A stretch of DNA of 64,000 nt. Origin: Halomontanus rarus. GTDB taxonomy: Archaea; Halobacteriota; Halobacteria; Halobacteriales; Natrialbaceae. The notes beneath the pieces are model-generated. The model was not told the DNA's origin, ran no database searches, and worked only from the letters and a program-made list of their open reading frames with translations. Where the stretch lies: assembly GCF_017357405.1 (NCBI RefSeq), contig NZ_CP071597.1:2480001-2544000 (forward strand). Reading direction: 5' to 3'. The stretch's first letter is position 1. Each line of letters starts with the position of its first letter. Shown piece by piece: positions 28,843-38,841 of this stretch. Made by a program: the position numbers and the translations under genes.

Positions 28843-29976
28843 CTACTTCCCCTCCGGTTCGTCCGCACGGTCCGGCCCGTCGTCTGCGGCGTCCTCGCGG
28901 GCTTCGGCGATCAGGTCGGCCGCACCGCGACTGGCGAGTTCGTCGGCGAACGCGCGGGCAGCTTCGGGATAGCTCTCGATCGGCAGGTCTCGCGTCGCCG
29001 TCACCGACTCCTCGCCGTCGCGGTCGAACACCTGGACGGCGGCGTGGACGTACTCGCCCTGAACGACCGCGTAGATGCCGATCGGAGCGATACAGCCGCC
29101 GCCGAGTTCCGACAGTAGCGTGCGCTCGACGGTCGTCTCCACGCGCGTTCGGGGGTGGTCGATCGCCTCCTGAATCGCTTCAGCGGTCTCGCCGCTCTTG
29201 GCGGTCACCGCCAGCGCTCCCTGACCCGGCGCGGGCGCGAACTCGTTCGGCGGGAGCTGCTGGTAGTCGACGTGGTGGGCGAGCCCGCTGCGCTCGAGGC
29301 CGGCTTCTGCGAGGACGATGGCGTCGTACTCCGTCTCGACCTCGCGCCCGAGCGCCTGCTTCTCGAGTTCGGAGAGGCCGTCGAACCACTCGTCGGTCGT
29401 CAGGTCGTATTCGGGTTCGAAGTCCTCGTCTCCTGCATTTCCTTTCCGTTCTTTGTCCGCCTCGGTCCGCGCCTGATGTTCCGCCTGCAACGCGGGCGCG
29501 AGCAACTTCTCGAGGCGCGTGTCGACGTTTCCGCGAAGCGGTTCGACCTCGAGGTCGGGGCGCTCGGCCAGCAGCTGCGCTCGCCGCCGGAGACTCGAGG
29601 TGCCGACCGTCGCTCCGTCGGGCAGTTCCTCCACCGTGTGGCCGTCGGGCGTGACGAGCGCGTCGCCCGGCCGTCCGCGTTCCGGGACGGCCGCGGTGAC
29701 GAGTTCCGACGGCTGTTCGGTGGGCATGTCCTTCATCGAGTGGATGGCGCCGTCGAGATCGCCCTCGAGGACGCGTTCGTCGAGTTCACGGACGAACGCT
29801 CCGGTTTTCCCCAGTCGATGGATCAACTCGTCTCGGATCTGGTCGCCCGTCGTCTCCACCGTAACCAGTTCGACCTCGTAGTAGCGGTTCTCGAGGGCTT
29901 CCTTCACGAGTGTCGCCTGTCGCCGGGCTAGCGTCGATCCCCGCGTCGCCAGTCGGAGCGTCCCGCGCGTTTTCAT
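28843..29976 (-). CDS. hemC: Hydroxymethylbilane synthase (porphobilinogen deaminase)
   Basis: Polymerises four porphobilinogens into hydroxymethylbilane. About 377 residues from the ATG at 29976 (MKTRGTLRLATRGSTLARRQ), giving the canonical N-terminus. Family motifs: GDLDGAIHSMKDMPTEQP, VGTSSLRRRAQLLAERPDLE, RGNVDTRLEKL and the dipyrromethane-cofactor Cys region LGGGCIAPIGIYA. An acidic insertion of about 50 residues after RLEKL (with EPEYDLTTDEWFDGLSELEK) lengthens it, as in other haloarchaeal HemC. It is the first gene of hemC-cobA-hemD and divergent from the truncated haemoglobin. Confidence 0.95.
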   Translation of the reverse strand: MKTRGTLRLATRGSTLARRQATLVKEALENRYYEVELVTVETTGDQIRDELIHRLGKTGAFVRELDERVLEGDLDGAIHSMKDMPTEQPSELVTAAVPERGRPGDALVTPDGHTVEELPDGATVGTSSLRRRAQLLAERPDLEVEPLRGNVDTRLEKLLAPALQAEHQARTEADKERKGNAGDEDFEPEYDLTTDEWFDGLSELEKQALGREVETEYDAIVLAEAGLERSGLAHHVDYQQLPPNEFAPAPGQGALAVTAKSGETAEAIQEAIDHPRTRVETTVERTLLSELGGGCIAPIGIYAVVQGEYVHAAVQVFDRDGEESVTATRDLPIESYPEAARAFADELASRGAADLIAEAREDAADDGPDRADEPEGK

Positions 29977-30050
29977 AGTCGGGTCTGGGCGCCTCGAGTA
30001 TGAAAAGCGCACGCTCTGGGCGCGTCCGCTCGGACATGTTCGGGCCGCCG

Positions 30051-30058
30051 TTTATGTT
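30051..30058 (+). promoter_or_regulatory. TATA-like box of the truncated haemoglobin gene
   Basis: CGTTTATG lies 25-32 bp before the ATG at 30083, so the transcript would be leaderless. It sits in the roughly 105 bp shared with the divergent hemC operon. Confidence 0.4.
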
Positions 30059-30082
30059 CATACGGGAGATACGTTCGGTCGA

Positions 30083-30451
30083 ATGTCTGAGCAGACACTC
30101 TACGAGAGACTCGGCGGTGAAGACGCGATTGCGGCCGTCGTCGATCGATTCTACGAACGCGTTCTCGCCGACGACCGGCTCGTCGGCTTCTTCGAGGACG
30201 TCGACATGCAAAAACAGCGCGCTCACCAGACGCAGTTTCTCAGCGCGGTCGCAGGCGGGCCCGTCGACTACACTGGAAAGGACATGCAAACAGTTCACGC
30301 CGACCTCGAGATCCGACGGTCTGACTTCGACGCGATCGCGACCCACCTCGAGCAGACGCTGGTCGAGTTCGACGTCGACGCGGACGAACGGAACGCGATC
30401 CTCGAGGCGTTCGGCAGTTACGAGGACGCGATCGTGACGGCGGCCGACTGA
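30083..30451 (+). CDS. Truncated haemoglobin (group I-like)
   Basis: A 122-residue 2-on-2 globin. It begins SEQTLYERLGGEDAIAAVVD, with the FY pair of helix B (RFYERVLADDRL), a HQTQFLSAVAGGP helix E region carrying the distal Gln, and a proximal His in DMQTVHADLEI. Truncated globins bind O2 or NO and many detoxify NO. The nitric oxide reductase gene begins about 290 bp downstream on the same strand, and the haem operon is divergent, so an NO-handling role is plausible (inference). Confidence 0.93.
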   Translation: MSEQTLYERLGGEDAIAAVVDRFYERVLADDRLVGFFEDVDMQKQRAHQTQFLSAVAGGPVDYTGKDMQTVHADLEIRRSDFDAIATHLEQTLVEFDVDADERNAILEAFGSYEDAIVTAAD

Positions 30452-30742
30452 GGCGGTCTCCTGTAACTCGTTCACAGTGCAACCGCAGGTCGGTCGCGGT
30501 TACACCGGTACATCGGTACAGTGGTACGAATTTCTGCGGTCGGTGACCCTCGATTCGGTTTCTCCGCAGGTATACGCCGAGGGTCTCTTCACAGGTATAC
30601 GACGGGCCCCGACCGGTCGGTGTGTCCCAACGCCATTGGCCACTACCGTGCGTAACGATTCGCCCGAATACGTTCCCCGGGATTTCCATCTCGTAGGAAT
30701 CGCGTCGTCGTTTGACGAGGGAGAGGGACAACCGTCGACCGT

Positions 30743-33058
30743 ATGCTGGTACGCAGAAAACACCTGGCCACGTTCCTCGCGGTGATCTTCGTCGCGAACC
30801 TCGTCGTGATGGGCGGCGGGGCGTGGCTCGCCTACGAGAACGAACCCGAAATCCCGGATACGATCGTCGGACCCGAGGGCGACCCGGTCGCGACGAGCGA
30901 CGACGTTCGGTCCGGAAAGGCGGTCTTTCAGGAGAACGGTCTGATGAACCAGGGCTCGATCCTGAGCCACGGTAGCTATTACGACACCGACTACACCGCC
31001 AACGCCCTCGAGTTGAAGGCCCAGCACATGCGGGTCTACTACGCCGAGGAGCGCTACGACGAGGCCTACGAGGACCTCGAGGCGCCCGAACGGGCGGCGG
31101 TCGACGAGACGGTTCGACAGGAACTGAACGCGAGCACCTACGCGGATCACGTGGAGTACTCCGGAGCGGAGGTCTACGCCCACGAGCAGGTCCGCGAGGA
31201 GTACGTCGAGCGCTACCACGAGGGTGACCGCGAGCGCGGGATTCAGGAGGGATTGATCCCGACCGTCCAGGAGGCCGAGCAGTTCGCCGATTTCGCGCTC
31301 TGGACGGCCTGGATCGCCCACACCGACCGGCCCGGTTCGGACACGACGTTCACCAACGATTGGCCGTATTCGCCCGCCGCAGGCAACGACGCCGGTGGCC
31401 CGGTGATGACCTGGAGCGTGGTCGCGATGGTCCTGCTCGTCGCCGGTGCCGGCGTCTCCATCTGGCTCTATCGGGCGATCGAGCTCCCCGAACCCGACGC
31501 CGAGGGGATGACGATCCCGCACCCGGGCGAGATCGACCTGACGCCGAGCCAGCTGTTGAGCACCCGGTTCATCGTCGTCGGCGCGGCCCTGTTCGTCGCG
31601 CAGACGCTCCTCGGCGGCTTGCTCGCACACTACTACGTCGAGCGCGACGACTTCTTCGGCTTCCACGAGGTCCTCGGAATCGACATCCTCGAGTACCTCC
31701 CGTGGGCGATCGTCCGGACCTGGCACGTGGATCTGGGGGTGCTCTGGATCGCGACGATGTGGCTCGGCGCCGGGCTCTTCCTCGCGCCGCTGCTGACGGG
31801 CCGGGAACCGCCGAAACAGGCGCTGTACGTCAAGGGGCTGCTGGCCGCGTTGCTCGTCGTCGCGGTCGGCGGGCTCACCGGTATCTGGCTCGGAATCAAC
31901 AACGTCTTCGACGGCCAGTGGTGGTGGCTGCTAGGTAACGAAGGCCTCGAGTACCTCGAGATCGGGCGCCTCTGGCAGGCCGGTCTGCTGGTCGGCTTCC
32001 TCGGCTGGACCGCCCTCGTCGCACGCGGGTTCAAACCGCTGCTCGATCGGGAGCCCCGCTACGGGCTGGCTCACATGATCGTCTACGCCGGCGGCTCGAT
32101 CGGATTGCTGTTCGTCGCCGGCTTCCTCTACACGCCCGACACCAACATCGTGACCACGGAGTTCTGGCGCTGGTGGGTCGTCCACATGTGGGTCGAGGGC
32201 GTCTTCGAGTTTTTCATCCTCGTCGTCATCGCGCTCACGCTGGTCTCGATGAACCTCCTGTCCAAGAAGTCGGCCGAGAAGGCGGTCATCTTCCAGGCGG
32301 CTCTCGTGATGGGAAGCGGCATCGTCGGCGTCTCCCACCACTACTGGTGGGTCGGCCAGCCCGAAGTCTGGCTCCCCATCGGGAGCGTCTTCTCGACTCT
32401 CGAGTTCATCCCGCTGCTCTTCATCCTCTACGAGGCCCTCGGCCAGTACCGGGCGATGGCTGGAGCCGGGACGTCCTTCCCCTATCGGACGGCCTTCTAC
32501 TTCATCGTCGCCTCGAGCGTCTGGAACTTCTTCGGCGCCGGCGTGCTGGGATTCTTCATCAACCTGCCGGTCGTCAACTACTACCAGACCGGAACCTACC
32601 TGACGGTGGCACACGCCCACGGCGCGATGTTCGGCGCGTTCGGCCTGCTCGCGATGGGAATGGCGGTCTACATCCTCCGGGTGACGACCCGCGTCGACCG
32701 CTGGAGCGACCGCCGCCTCCGCTGGTCGTTCTGGCTCTGTAACGTCGGCCTCGCGCTCATGCTGTTCCTCTCGCTGCTCCCGATCGGGTTCCTGCAACTC
32801 GAGGTCGCGTTCACGCAGGGGTACGACGCCGCCCGCAGCCTGGCGTTCTACGAGTCCGGGACGATCCAGACGCTCATGTGGTTGCGGATGCCCGGCGACA
32901 CCCTGTTGATCCTCGGCGCAGTCGTCTTCGCCTGGGACGTGGCGGCCAAGCTGCTGTTCCAGCGAACGGCGACCGCGACGGACGCGCGTGCACACGTCAT
33001 CGCCGACCGCGTCTTCACCGTCCGCGAGGACGGGGAGATCGTGAGCGACGACGACTGA
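30743..33058 (+). CDS. norZ: Single-subunit quinol-dependent nitric oxide reductase (qNOR)
   Basis: Reduces 2 NO to N2O with electrons from membrane quinol. At 771 residues it has the qNOR length: an N-terminal helix, an extracytoplasmic cytochrome-c-like domain that lacks a CxxCH haem motif (so quinol rather than cytochrome c supplies electrons), then twelve or so helices of the haem-copper oxidase superfamily. Ligand-bearing motifs include WHVDLGVLWIATMW, VVHMWVEGVFEFF (His and Glu of the FeB site), SHHYWWVGQPEVW and VAHAHGAMFGAFG. It is complete and monocistronic by spacing. It is detoxifying or denitrifying; no other denitrification genes are in view. Confidence 0.93.
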   Translation: MLVRRKHLATFLAVIFVANLVVMGGGAWLAYENEPEIPDTIVGPEGDPVATSDDVRSGKAVFQENGLMNQGSILSHGSYYDTDYTANALELKAQHMRVYYAEERYDEAYEDLEAPERAAVDETVRQELNASTYADHVEYSGAEVYAHEQVREEYVERYHEGDRERGIQEGLIPTVQEAEQFADFALWTAWIAHTDRPGSDTTFTNDWPYSPAAGNDAGGPVMTWSVVAMVLLVAGAGVSIWLYRAIELPEPDAEGMTIPHPGEIDLTPSQLLSTRFIVVGAALFVAQTLLGGLLAHYYVERDDFFGFHEVLGIDILEYLPWAIVRTWHVDLGVLWIATMWLGAGLFLAPLLTGREPPKQALYVKGLLAALLVVAVGGLTGIWLGINNVFDGQWWWLLGNEGLEYLEIGRLWQAGLLVGFLGWTALVARGFKPLLDREPRYGLAHMIVYAGGSIGLLFVAGFLYTPDTNIVTTEFWRWWVVHMWVEGVFEFFILVVIALTLVSMNLLSKKSAEKAVIFQAALVMGSGIVGVSHHYWWVGQPEVWLPIGSVFSTLEFIPLLFILYEALGQYRAMAGAGTSFPYRTAFYFIVASSVWNFFGAGVLGFFINLPVVNYYQTGTYLTVAHAHGAMFGAFGLLAMGMAVYILRVTTRVDRWSDRRLRWSFWLCNVGLALMLFLSLLPIGFLQLEVAFTQGYDAARSLAFYESGTIQTLMWLRMPGDTLLILGAVVFAWDVAAKLLFQRTATATDARAHVIADRVFTVREDGEIVSDDD

Positions 33059-33097
33059 AGCGCGGTCGTCGGGGTTCTCGAGCCTCCGCGGTTTCGA

Positions 33098-33763
33098 TCA
33101 CGGCGTCCCGGTCGCCCGTCGCCGTCGGAAGAGATAGTACGCCGCGAGCAGCGGCTGTAGCGGCGGGACGAACAGACTCAGGAACGCGAATCCGAGGTAG
33201 GACCCGGGGTTCGGCGTCCACCGAGTCCGCCGGGTGCAGACGTAGGCCGCGTCCCGGTGGATCGCGATCGGAAACGCGCCGAACGCGACGGTGCCGGCCA
33301 GCCCGATCGCCGTCACCACCAGTTCGGGCATCGCGAGCACGTACGCGATCGCGGCCGCGACCAGCCCCGCGACCGTGGTCCCGAGCGAGATCGCGATCAC
33401 GACCCACCACTCCGAGCGGTCTGCCGGCGTTCCGAACCGTCGGTGGCGGCGATACAGGTAGACGACGCCCGCGACGGGTGCGAGCACGAGTGCGAAGAGG
33501 GCGTTGAGCCACGGCCGCGGCTGCCAGCCGCCCACTACCTGCACCCGCCTCGTGTCGAGAAACAACGTCGTCGTCAGGCCCAGCGTCAACAGCGTGTACC
33601 CGAACGTTCCGAACAGGACCAACCCCCACCGGAGTCCGGGAACGCCGGGATCTGCCTCCTGAACCGCTCCGACGAGCCCGACGCCGACCACCGGCGGAAA
33701 GAGATAGCACAGCCGCTCGATCACCCGCCCCCAGTCGACGTCCTCGAGTCTCGAGGCTCCCAT
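33098..33763 (-). CDS. Haloarchaeal multi-span membrane protein
   Basis: About 221 residues from the ATG at 33763 (MGASRLEDVDWGRVIERL), convergent with the NO reductase. About six hydrophobic segments are visible, in two groups separated by a basic loop (YLYRRHRRFGTPADRSEWW). The C-terminus is also basic (YYLFRRRRATGTP). No known motif was recognised. An upstream in-frame extension is possible but looks non-coding. Confidence 0.6.
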   Translation of the reverse strand: MGASRLEDVDWGRVIERLCYLFPPVVGVGLVGAVQEADPGVPGLRWGLVLFGTFGYTLLTLGLTTTLFLDTRRVQVVGGWQPRPWLNALFALVLAPVAGVVYLYRRHRRFGTPADRSEWWVVIAISLGTTVAGLVAAAIAYVLAMPELVVTAIGLAGTVAFGAFPIAIHRDAAYVCTRRTRWTPNPGSYLGFAFLSLFVPPLQPLLAAYYLFRRRRATGTP

Positions 33764-33929
33764 CGCCTGGGCCGACGTTTTCGTCCCCCGTAGAATACAT
33801 CTACCGCTCTCCGTCGGTGCCTTTCTCCGCCACCCGCGGGTCACTCTCCCGCTCGAGGTTTGGCGGTCGCTACCGGTATCGTAACTTCAGATTCAAACGC
33901 GAACGACCCGAACCCTATTGGTATCCGGT

Positions 33930-34643
33930 GTGGTAGCCGGCCGAGTGCGCCGAAGAACATATCTAACGGGAATCGGTACAGGACTCGGACTCTCGCTGGC
34001 GACGCTCGCAGGTGCGGCCGACGGTTCCGGTGGCGCAGCCTCCGGGGACCAGTCCGGCGGTGTCGACGTTTCGATCGTCAGGACGAACGCACCCGTCCGC
34101 GCGGGCGACGTCCTCGAGGTTCGGGCCGAACTCACCAACACCGGCGGCGGGATCGACGAGCAGACTATCCGGCTCGTCGCTGACGAGACGGTCGACAGCG
34201 AGACGGTCTCGGTTCCCCACGACGAGTACTGGCCGATCGACCTCTCCTACGAGACGCACCCGGTCGGGCAGGACGTTCAGTTTCCCGTCGCGGTCGTCGG
34301 TGACGACGACAGCGACGAACGGACCGTGGACGTGCTCACCGAGGCCGACGGTTCCTTCGAGCTCGAGATCGCGGAGACGAACGCGCCGGTCGCGGCGGGC
34401 GACGTGCTCCGCGTTCGGGTTCGGGTCGGCAACACGGGCAGCGTGGCCCAGACCCAGACGGTTCGACTCGAGGCCGGTGAGACGGTCGACAGCGAGACGG
34501 TGACGATCCCCGCCGACGAGGTCCACAGCTTCAGCCTCGCCTACGAGACGTACCCCGTCGGGCGGGACGTTCGGTTCCCCGTCACGGTGTCCTGCGACGA
34601 CGACTCCGATCAGCGCGAAGTCGGCGTGAGCGGGACGAACTGA
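33930..34643 (+). CDS. Tat-exported protein with two CARDB-like repeats
   Basis: About 237 residues. The start is uncertain (GTG 33930, GTG 33945 or TTG 33918); all give the Tat motif RRRTYLTGIGTGLGLS with no lipobox, so it is secreted or anchored otherwise. Two tandem Ig-like units of about 90 residues follow. Each contains TNAPVxAGDVLxVRxxxxNT, then ETVDSETVxxPxDE and SYETxPVGxDVxFPV-type segments; they are near copies and arose by internal duplication. This is the CARDB adhesion-module pattern. The function is probably binding or structural at the cell surface. It precedes a TrmB regulator gene. Confidence 0.65.
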   Translation: MVAGRVRRRTYLTGIGTGLGLSLATLAGAADGSGGAASGDQSGGVDVSIVRTNAPVRAGDVLEVRAELTNTGGGIDEQTIRLVADETVDSETVSVPHDEYWPIDLSYETHPVGQDVQFPVAVVGDDDSDERTVDVLTEADGSFELEIAETNAPVAAGDVLRVRVRVGNTGSVAQTQTVRLEAGETVDSETVTIPADEVHSFSLAYETYPVGRDVRFPVTVSCDDDSDQREVGVSGTN

Positions 34644-34722
34644 CCGGTACTCGGTTCTGTTTCAGACGGAACTACCTATCGCAGGCCTCGATTTTTTGCA
34701 CGTCCTCGCCCTATCCCGTCCC

Positions 34723-35508
34723 GTGTCGAAGACCGAGGAAGCGGTCACTACGTTGACGGAGTTGGGACTGACCGAGTACGAATCTCGGTGTTTCGTCGCG
34801 CTCACGCGCCTCTCGTCGGGGACCGCCAGGGAGATCAGTCAGGTGGCAGACGTCCCGCGATCGCGAGTGTACGACACTATCGAGCGGCTCGGCCGGAAGG
34901 GACTGGTCGACGTCCAGCAATCCGAGCCGCGGGAGTATCGGGCGATACCGGTCGAATCGGCGTGTCGGCGGCTCAAAGAGGATTACGAGTCCCGCATCGA
35001 CGCCGCAGAGAACGCCCTCCACCAGGTCGAGGAACCCGAATCGCCGGACGACGAGGGGATGTGGTCGATCAACCAGTCCGAACAGGTCGTCGATCGGATC
35101 GTCACCTTCCTCGAGGCGGCCGAGGAGTCGGTGTACCTCCTGATCGCGACCGACGAGGTGGTCGATCGACGAGTTCTCGAGGGGTTACATACCGCCGCCG
35201 ACGGCGACGTCCACGTCCTCGTCGAGGTTCCCACCGAAGACGTCGCGGACAGGGTCCGGGACGCGGTCCCGGACGCTGAGGTCGTCGTAGCGGCCGACCT
35301 CCAGTCCTCGGAGCCGGTCTACTCGGAGTGGCCGGGCCAACTCCTCATGGTCGACCGGGCGTCGATCGTCGCAGCCGGCCGCACGGAGAGCGACCTGCCC
35401 GACGTGACCGACGAGACGGCGGTGTGGACCTACGGCCACGACCACGGCTTCGCCGTCTGGACGCGGAAGTTACTCGAGCAGCGGCGGGCGGCTCGCAGTG
35501 TCGAGTGA
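34723..35508 (+). CDS. TrmB-family transcriptional regulator
   Basis: About 261 residues from a GTG at 34723 (VSKTEEAVTTLTELGLTEYE). The N-terminal winged helix is typical: LGLTEYESRCFVALTRLSSG, AREISQVADVPRSRVYDTIE and RLGRKGLVDVQQSEPREYRA. A short coiled segment and a C-terminal TrmB effector domain follow (VVDRIVTFLEAAEESVYLLI to the end). TrmB proteins in haloarchaea sense sugars or act as metabolic regulators. The neighbours (CARDB-like protein upstream, hemL convergent) do not point to a specific target. Confidence 0.85.
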   Translation: MSKTEEAVTTLTELGLTEYESRCFVALTRLSSGTAREISQVADVPRSRVYDTIERLGRKGLVDVQQSEPREYRAIPVESACRRLKEDYESRIDAAENALHQVEEPESPDDEGMWSINQSEQVVDRIVTFLEAAEESVYLLIATDEVVDRRVLEGLHTAADGDVHVLVEVPTEDVADRVRDAVPDAEVVVAADLQSSEPVYSEWPGQLLMVDRASIVAAGRTESDLPDVTDETAVWTYGHDHGFAVWTRKLLEQRRAARSVE

Positions 35509-35544
35509 GAAGACAGTTCGGACTGGGTGTCTTGGTCTTGGTAC

Positions 35545-36891
35545 TCAGAGCGCTTCTTTGTACGCCTCGAGCGTCTCGTCGACGTCCTCCTCGGTGTGGG
35601 CGTAGCTGACGAACTGGGATTCGAACTGGTTCTGCGAGAGGAACACGCCCTGGTCTTTCATCTGGCCCCAGAACAGCCGCCGCCAGCGGTCGGTCTCGGC
35701 GCGTTTCACGTCGGCGGCGTTCTTCGGACAGTAGTCGTAGCGGGGACAGTCGGGGTCCTGGACGCAGCCGGCTTCGCACTGGTTCTCGAGCAGGCCGGCG
35801 CTCGGCCCCTCGCGCGTGAAGATTACTTTGAACATGCTGTCGGTGCCCACGACGGTGTAGTTGGGCGCCTGATCGGCCAGAATCTCGGTCAACCCGGAAC
35901 GCAGGCGATCGCCCAGTCGGTTGACGTGCTCGTAGACGTCGTTCGCGGCGGCGAACTGCAGGGTCTCGAGGCCGGCGGCCATCGTGACGGGGTGGCCCGA
36001 GAAGGTGCCGGCCTGGAAGACGTCGCCCGAGGGCGCGAACTGTTCGACGATCTCCGCGCGGCCGCCGATCGCGCCGACGGGGAAGCCGCCGCCGACGATC
36101 TTGCCGAAGGTGGTCACGTCGGGCGTGACGCCGAAGTGACTCTGGGCGCAGCCGAGTCCGCCCACGCGGAAGCCGGTGATGACCTCGTCGAAGATGAGCA
36201 GGGAATCGTGCTCGTCGGTGAGTTCGCGGAGGGTCTCGAGGTAGCCCTCGACGGGGTGAACGATGCCGTAGTTGGCCAGGATCGGCTCCGTGAGGACGGC
36301 GGCGATGTCGTCGCCGTGTTCCTCGAAGACCTCCCGGACGGCGTCCTCGTCGTTGAACGGGACCGGGAGGGTGTGTTCGGCGAACGACTGGGGGATCCCT
36401 GCCGAGGAGGGTTTCGGGTTCTCGGCGTCGCCCTCCACGAGCGTGGACTCCTGAGCGCCGTGGTAGCCTCCTTGCATGAGGACGATCTTGTTGCGGCCGG
36501 TGTAGCCGCGGGCGAGGCGGACGGCCGAGACGGTGGCTTCCGTGCCGGAGTTGACGAACCGGATCTTCTCGACGCTGGGAACGTGGCGGACGACGAACTC
36601 CGCGAGATCGACCTCGACCTCGGTCGGTGTGCCGTACATCGGCCCTTCGCTGGCGGTTCGCTGGATCTCCGCGCGGACCTGTTCGGGGAGGTCGTGGCCC
36701 AGCAGCAGCGGGCCGAGTCCCATCACCCAGTCGACGTACCGGTTGCCGTCGGCGTCGATGACGTGGCCGCCGTCACCTTTCCGGACGAAGAAGGGGTAGG
36801 GTTCGATCGCCGCCCGGACGGCGGAGTTGACGCCGCCGGGCATCACGGAGAGCGCCCGATCGTACAGTGCGCGCGACTGATCGTGGTTCAT
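35545..36891 (-). CDS. hemL: Glutamate-1-semialdehyde 2,1-aminomutase
   Basis: PLP enzyme that makes 5-aminolevulinate from glutamate semialdehyde, the last step of the C5 route into tetrapyrroles. The 448-residue length and motifs fit: [60 protein letters not shown] and [20 protein letters not shown] with the PLP Lys. A cysteine-rich insert ([20 protein letters not shown]) near residue 370 is notable and could bind metal or be a haloarchaeal feature. It is convergent with the TrmB gene; other hem genes lie on both sides but not in one operon. Confidence 0.95.
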   Translation of the reverse strand: MNHDQSRALYDRALSVMPGGVNSAVRAAIEPYPFFVRKGDGGHVIDADGNRYVDWVMGLGPLLLGHDLPEQVRAEIQRTASEGPMYGTPTEVEVDLAEFVVRHVPSVEKIRFVNSGTEATVSAVRLARGYTGRNKIVLMQGGYHGAQESTLVEGDAENPKPSSAGIPQSFAEHTLPVPFNDEDAVREVFEEHGDDIAAVLTEPILANYGIVHPVEGYLETLRELTDEHDSLLIFDEVITGFRVGGLGCAQSHFGVTPDVTTFGKIVGGGFPVGAIGGRAEIVEQFAPSGDVFQAGTFSGHPVTMAAGLETLQFAAANDVYEHVNRLGDRLRSGLTEILADQAPNYTVVGTDSMFKVIFTREGPSAGLLENQCEAGCVQDPDCPRYDYCPKNAADVKRAETDRWRRLFWGQMKDQGVFLSQNQFESQFVSYAHTEEDVDETLEAYKEAL

Positions 36892-37176
36892 GCGCGGGCG
36901 TTCGAGATGGGTCGTGAAAGTAGTACCGAGGTTCGGTCACGCCGTCGCTCGGTACCGACTCTCTTCCCGTGGCACCTCCGATCGATGAAAACGGCTCGCA
37001 TTGCGATCGGCGCGTCGATTGCGTGCGAAACAGGAATCAGGAATCAGGAACCAGAACGCGGAAATCAGAACCGATACCGTTCGGATGATCGCTCAGACCT
37101 GTCGATTCTCCCTCCCCATCGCGTTCGATCGATATCCCCTCGACTCACCCGCGACTCGAGTGGAGGATCGTGGGTT
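36892..37176. other. Intergenic with short GGAATCA microrepeats
   Basis: About 285 bp between amt and hemL. At about 37030-37075 there are three imperfect GGAATCAGGAA units. It presumably holds the hemL promoter near 36900. No gene seen. Confidence 0.4.
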
Positions 37177-38841
37177 TTAGACGGCGTCGGTGCCGGTCTT
37201 GCCGGTTCGGACTTGGTAGGCGTCGTCGACTGGCATGACGAAGATCTTGCCGTCACCGGGTTCGCCGGTGTTGGCGGCCTCGCCGATGGCCTCGACGACG
37301 TCCGTGGCTGGAATGTCGGCGACGACGCACTCGACCTTCACCTTCTGGTGGAGGTCGACGGTGTACTCCTCGCCGCGCCACTGTCCCTTCTTGGCGGGCT
37401 GGGAGCCGCGCCCGGAGACGTTGGTGACGGTCAGCGAGGGAGCGCCCGTTTCCGCGAGCGCCTTCTTGACGGCGCCGAGGCGGTCGGGGCGGATGATCGC
37501 GGTGATCATCTTGAGTTCGCTCTGGGGTTCTTCGCCGCCGTCGGTGCGGATCTCGCGGCCGCCGTCGGTGACGACGTCGGTCTGACCGAACTCGGGGTAG
37601 GTGTCGACGCCGTGTTCGGAGACGTCGAGGCCGTCGTGTTCGTGTTCGGGCGTGACACGGGCTTGGCCCACGGCCTTGAACGCGCCCCAGATGAGGGCGG
37701 TCGAGACGATCGTCCAGCCGCCGATGGCGACGACACCGATGAGCTGTGCGACGAACGCGTTCACGACGCTATCGACGACACCTGGCGCGGCCACGAACGG
37801 GAACAGGAGCGTTCCCAGAACCCCGGCCGAGCCGTGGACGGGGAAGACTGCACAGACGTCGTCGATCTTGAGCTGTTTCTCGACGAATTCGAAGACGATG
37901 GGAAGCTGTGCACCGGCGAGGCCGCCGACGACGAAGGCACCCCACCACGCGGTCGTGTCGGGGATCGCGGTGATGCCGACCAGACCGGCCAGAAGGCCGT
38001 TAGCGACGTACAGCGTGTCGACCTTGCCGGTTTTGAGCCAGGCGACGAGCCCAGCGCCAATCGCACCGCAGGCCATCGCGATGGTCGTCGTCATGGCGAC
38101 GCGACCGACGTAGGCGAAGTCGCCCAGTACGAGCGCGCCGTCCTCGACGACGAACACGGTCGCGGCGGTTCCGACGTTGAAGCCGTACCAGCCGAAAGCC
38201 AGTATCAGCGTTCCCAGTACGGCGAAGGTCAGGGAGTGACCGGGAATGACGTTCGCCGAGCCGTCCTCGTTGTACCGGCCGATGCGCGGGCCAAGTATCC
38301 ACGCCGCGGTGAGGCCGGCGATGCCACCCATTCCGTGGACGATCATCCCACCCGCAAAGTCCTGAAATATCGCACCGCCGAACTCGACGTACTCGCCGGC
38401 CCAGGTGATGCCCGTGACGACCGGGTAGATGACTGCGGCCAGTAGGAAGGTGTAGCCGACGTACGCGCGAAGCTTCGCGCGACCGGCGACGGCTCCCGAG
38501 ACGATGGTCGCCGCCGTCATCGCGAAGACGGCGCCGTACAGCCAGTCGACCCACGCGTTCGGATCAACGGCGTCGAACGCCGGTGCGAATCCGTCGCCAG
38601 CGACGAGACTCTCGATCCCAGCTCCGATGAGGAAGAACACCGTGACGCCAACGCTCCAAGTCAGCAGGTTCTTCGTCAGCTGGTTTGCGACGTTCTTCGA
38701 GCGCACCTGGCCCGCCTCGAGCATGGCGAAGCCGGCGTGCATGAAGAAGATCAGGAAGGTCGCCATCAGTACCCAGACGAGGTTGACGCCTTCCATGATG
38801 ACCTCCGGATCGACTGCCACCTGCAGGAGCGTAGACTCCAT
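37177..38841 (-). CDS. amt: Ammonium transporter fused to a C-terminal PII (GlnK) domain
   Basis: A membrane ammonium channel with its own PII regulator on the same chain. Residues 1-400 are the Amt fold of eleven helices ([54 protein letters not shown]). After an acidic linker comes a complete PII domain (about 442-554): [19 protein letters not shown], the T-loop with the modifiable-type Tyr ([19 protein letters not shown]), and [19 protein letters not shown]. Usually GlnK is a separate gene next to amt. The ATG overlaps the stop of a 26-codon ORF (TAATG) and follows a GGAGGTG Shine-Dalgarno sequence. Confidence 0.93.
   Translation of the reverse strand: MESTLLQVAVDPEVIMEGVNLVWVLMATFLIFFMHAGFAMLEAGQVRSKNVANQLTKNLLTWSVGVTVFFLIGAGIESLVAGDGFAPAFDAVDPNAWVDWLYGAVFAMTAATIVSGAVAGRAKLRAYVGYTFLLAAVIYPVVTGITWAGEYVEFGGAIFQDFAGGMIVHGMGGIAGLTAAWILGPRIGRYNEDGSANVIPGHSLTFAVLGTLILAFGWYGFNVGTAATVFVVEDGALVLGDFAYVGRVAMTTTIAMACGAIGAGLVAWLKTGKVDTLYVANGLLAGLVGITAIPDTTAWWGAFVVGGLAGAQLPIVFEFVEKQLKIDDVCAVFPVHGSAGVLGTLLFPFVAAPGVVDSVVNAFVAQLIGVVAIGGWTIVSTALIWGAFKAVGQARVTPEHEHDGLDVSEHGVDTYPEFGQTDVVTDGGREIRTDGGEEPQSELKMITAIIRPDRLGAVKKALAETGAPSLTVTNVSGRGSQPAKKGQWRGEEYTVDLHQKVKVECVVADIPATDVVEAIGEAANTGEPGDGKIFVMPVDDAYQVRTGKTGTDAV

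Noticed and set aside
30500..31726. 408-codon minus-strand ORF over the nitric oxide reductase
   Set aside because: It is the antisense shadow of the qNOR gene; Val/Arg/Asp-rich pattern is typical of the complementary frame.
35527..38445. 972-codon plus-strand frame over hemL and amt
   Set aside because: Antisense of two clear genes; long only because GC-rich codons on one strand avoid stops on the other.
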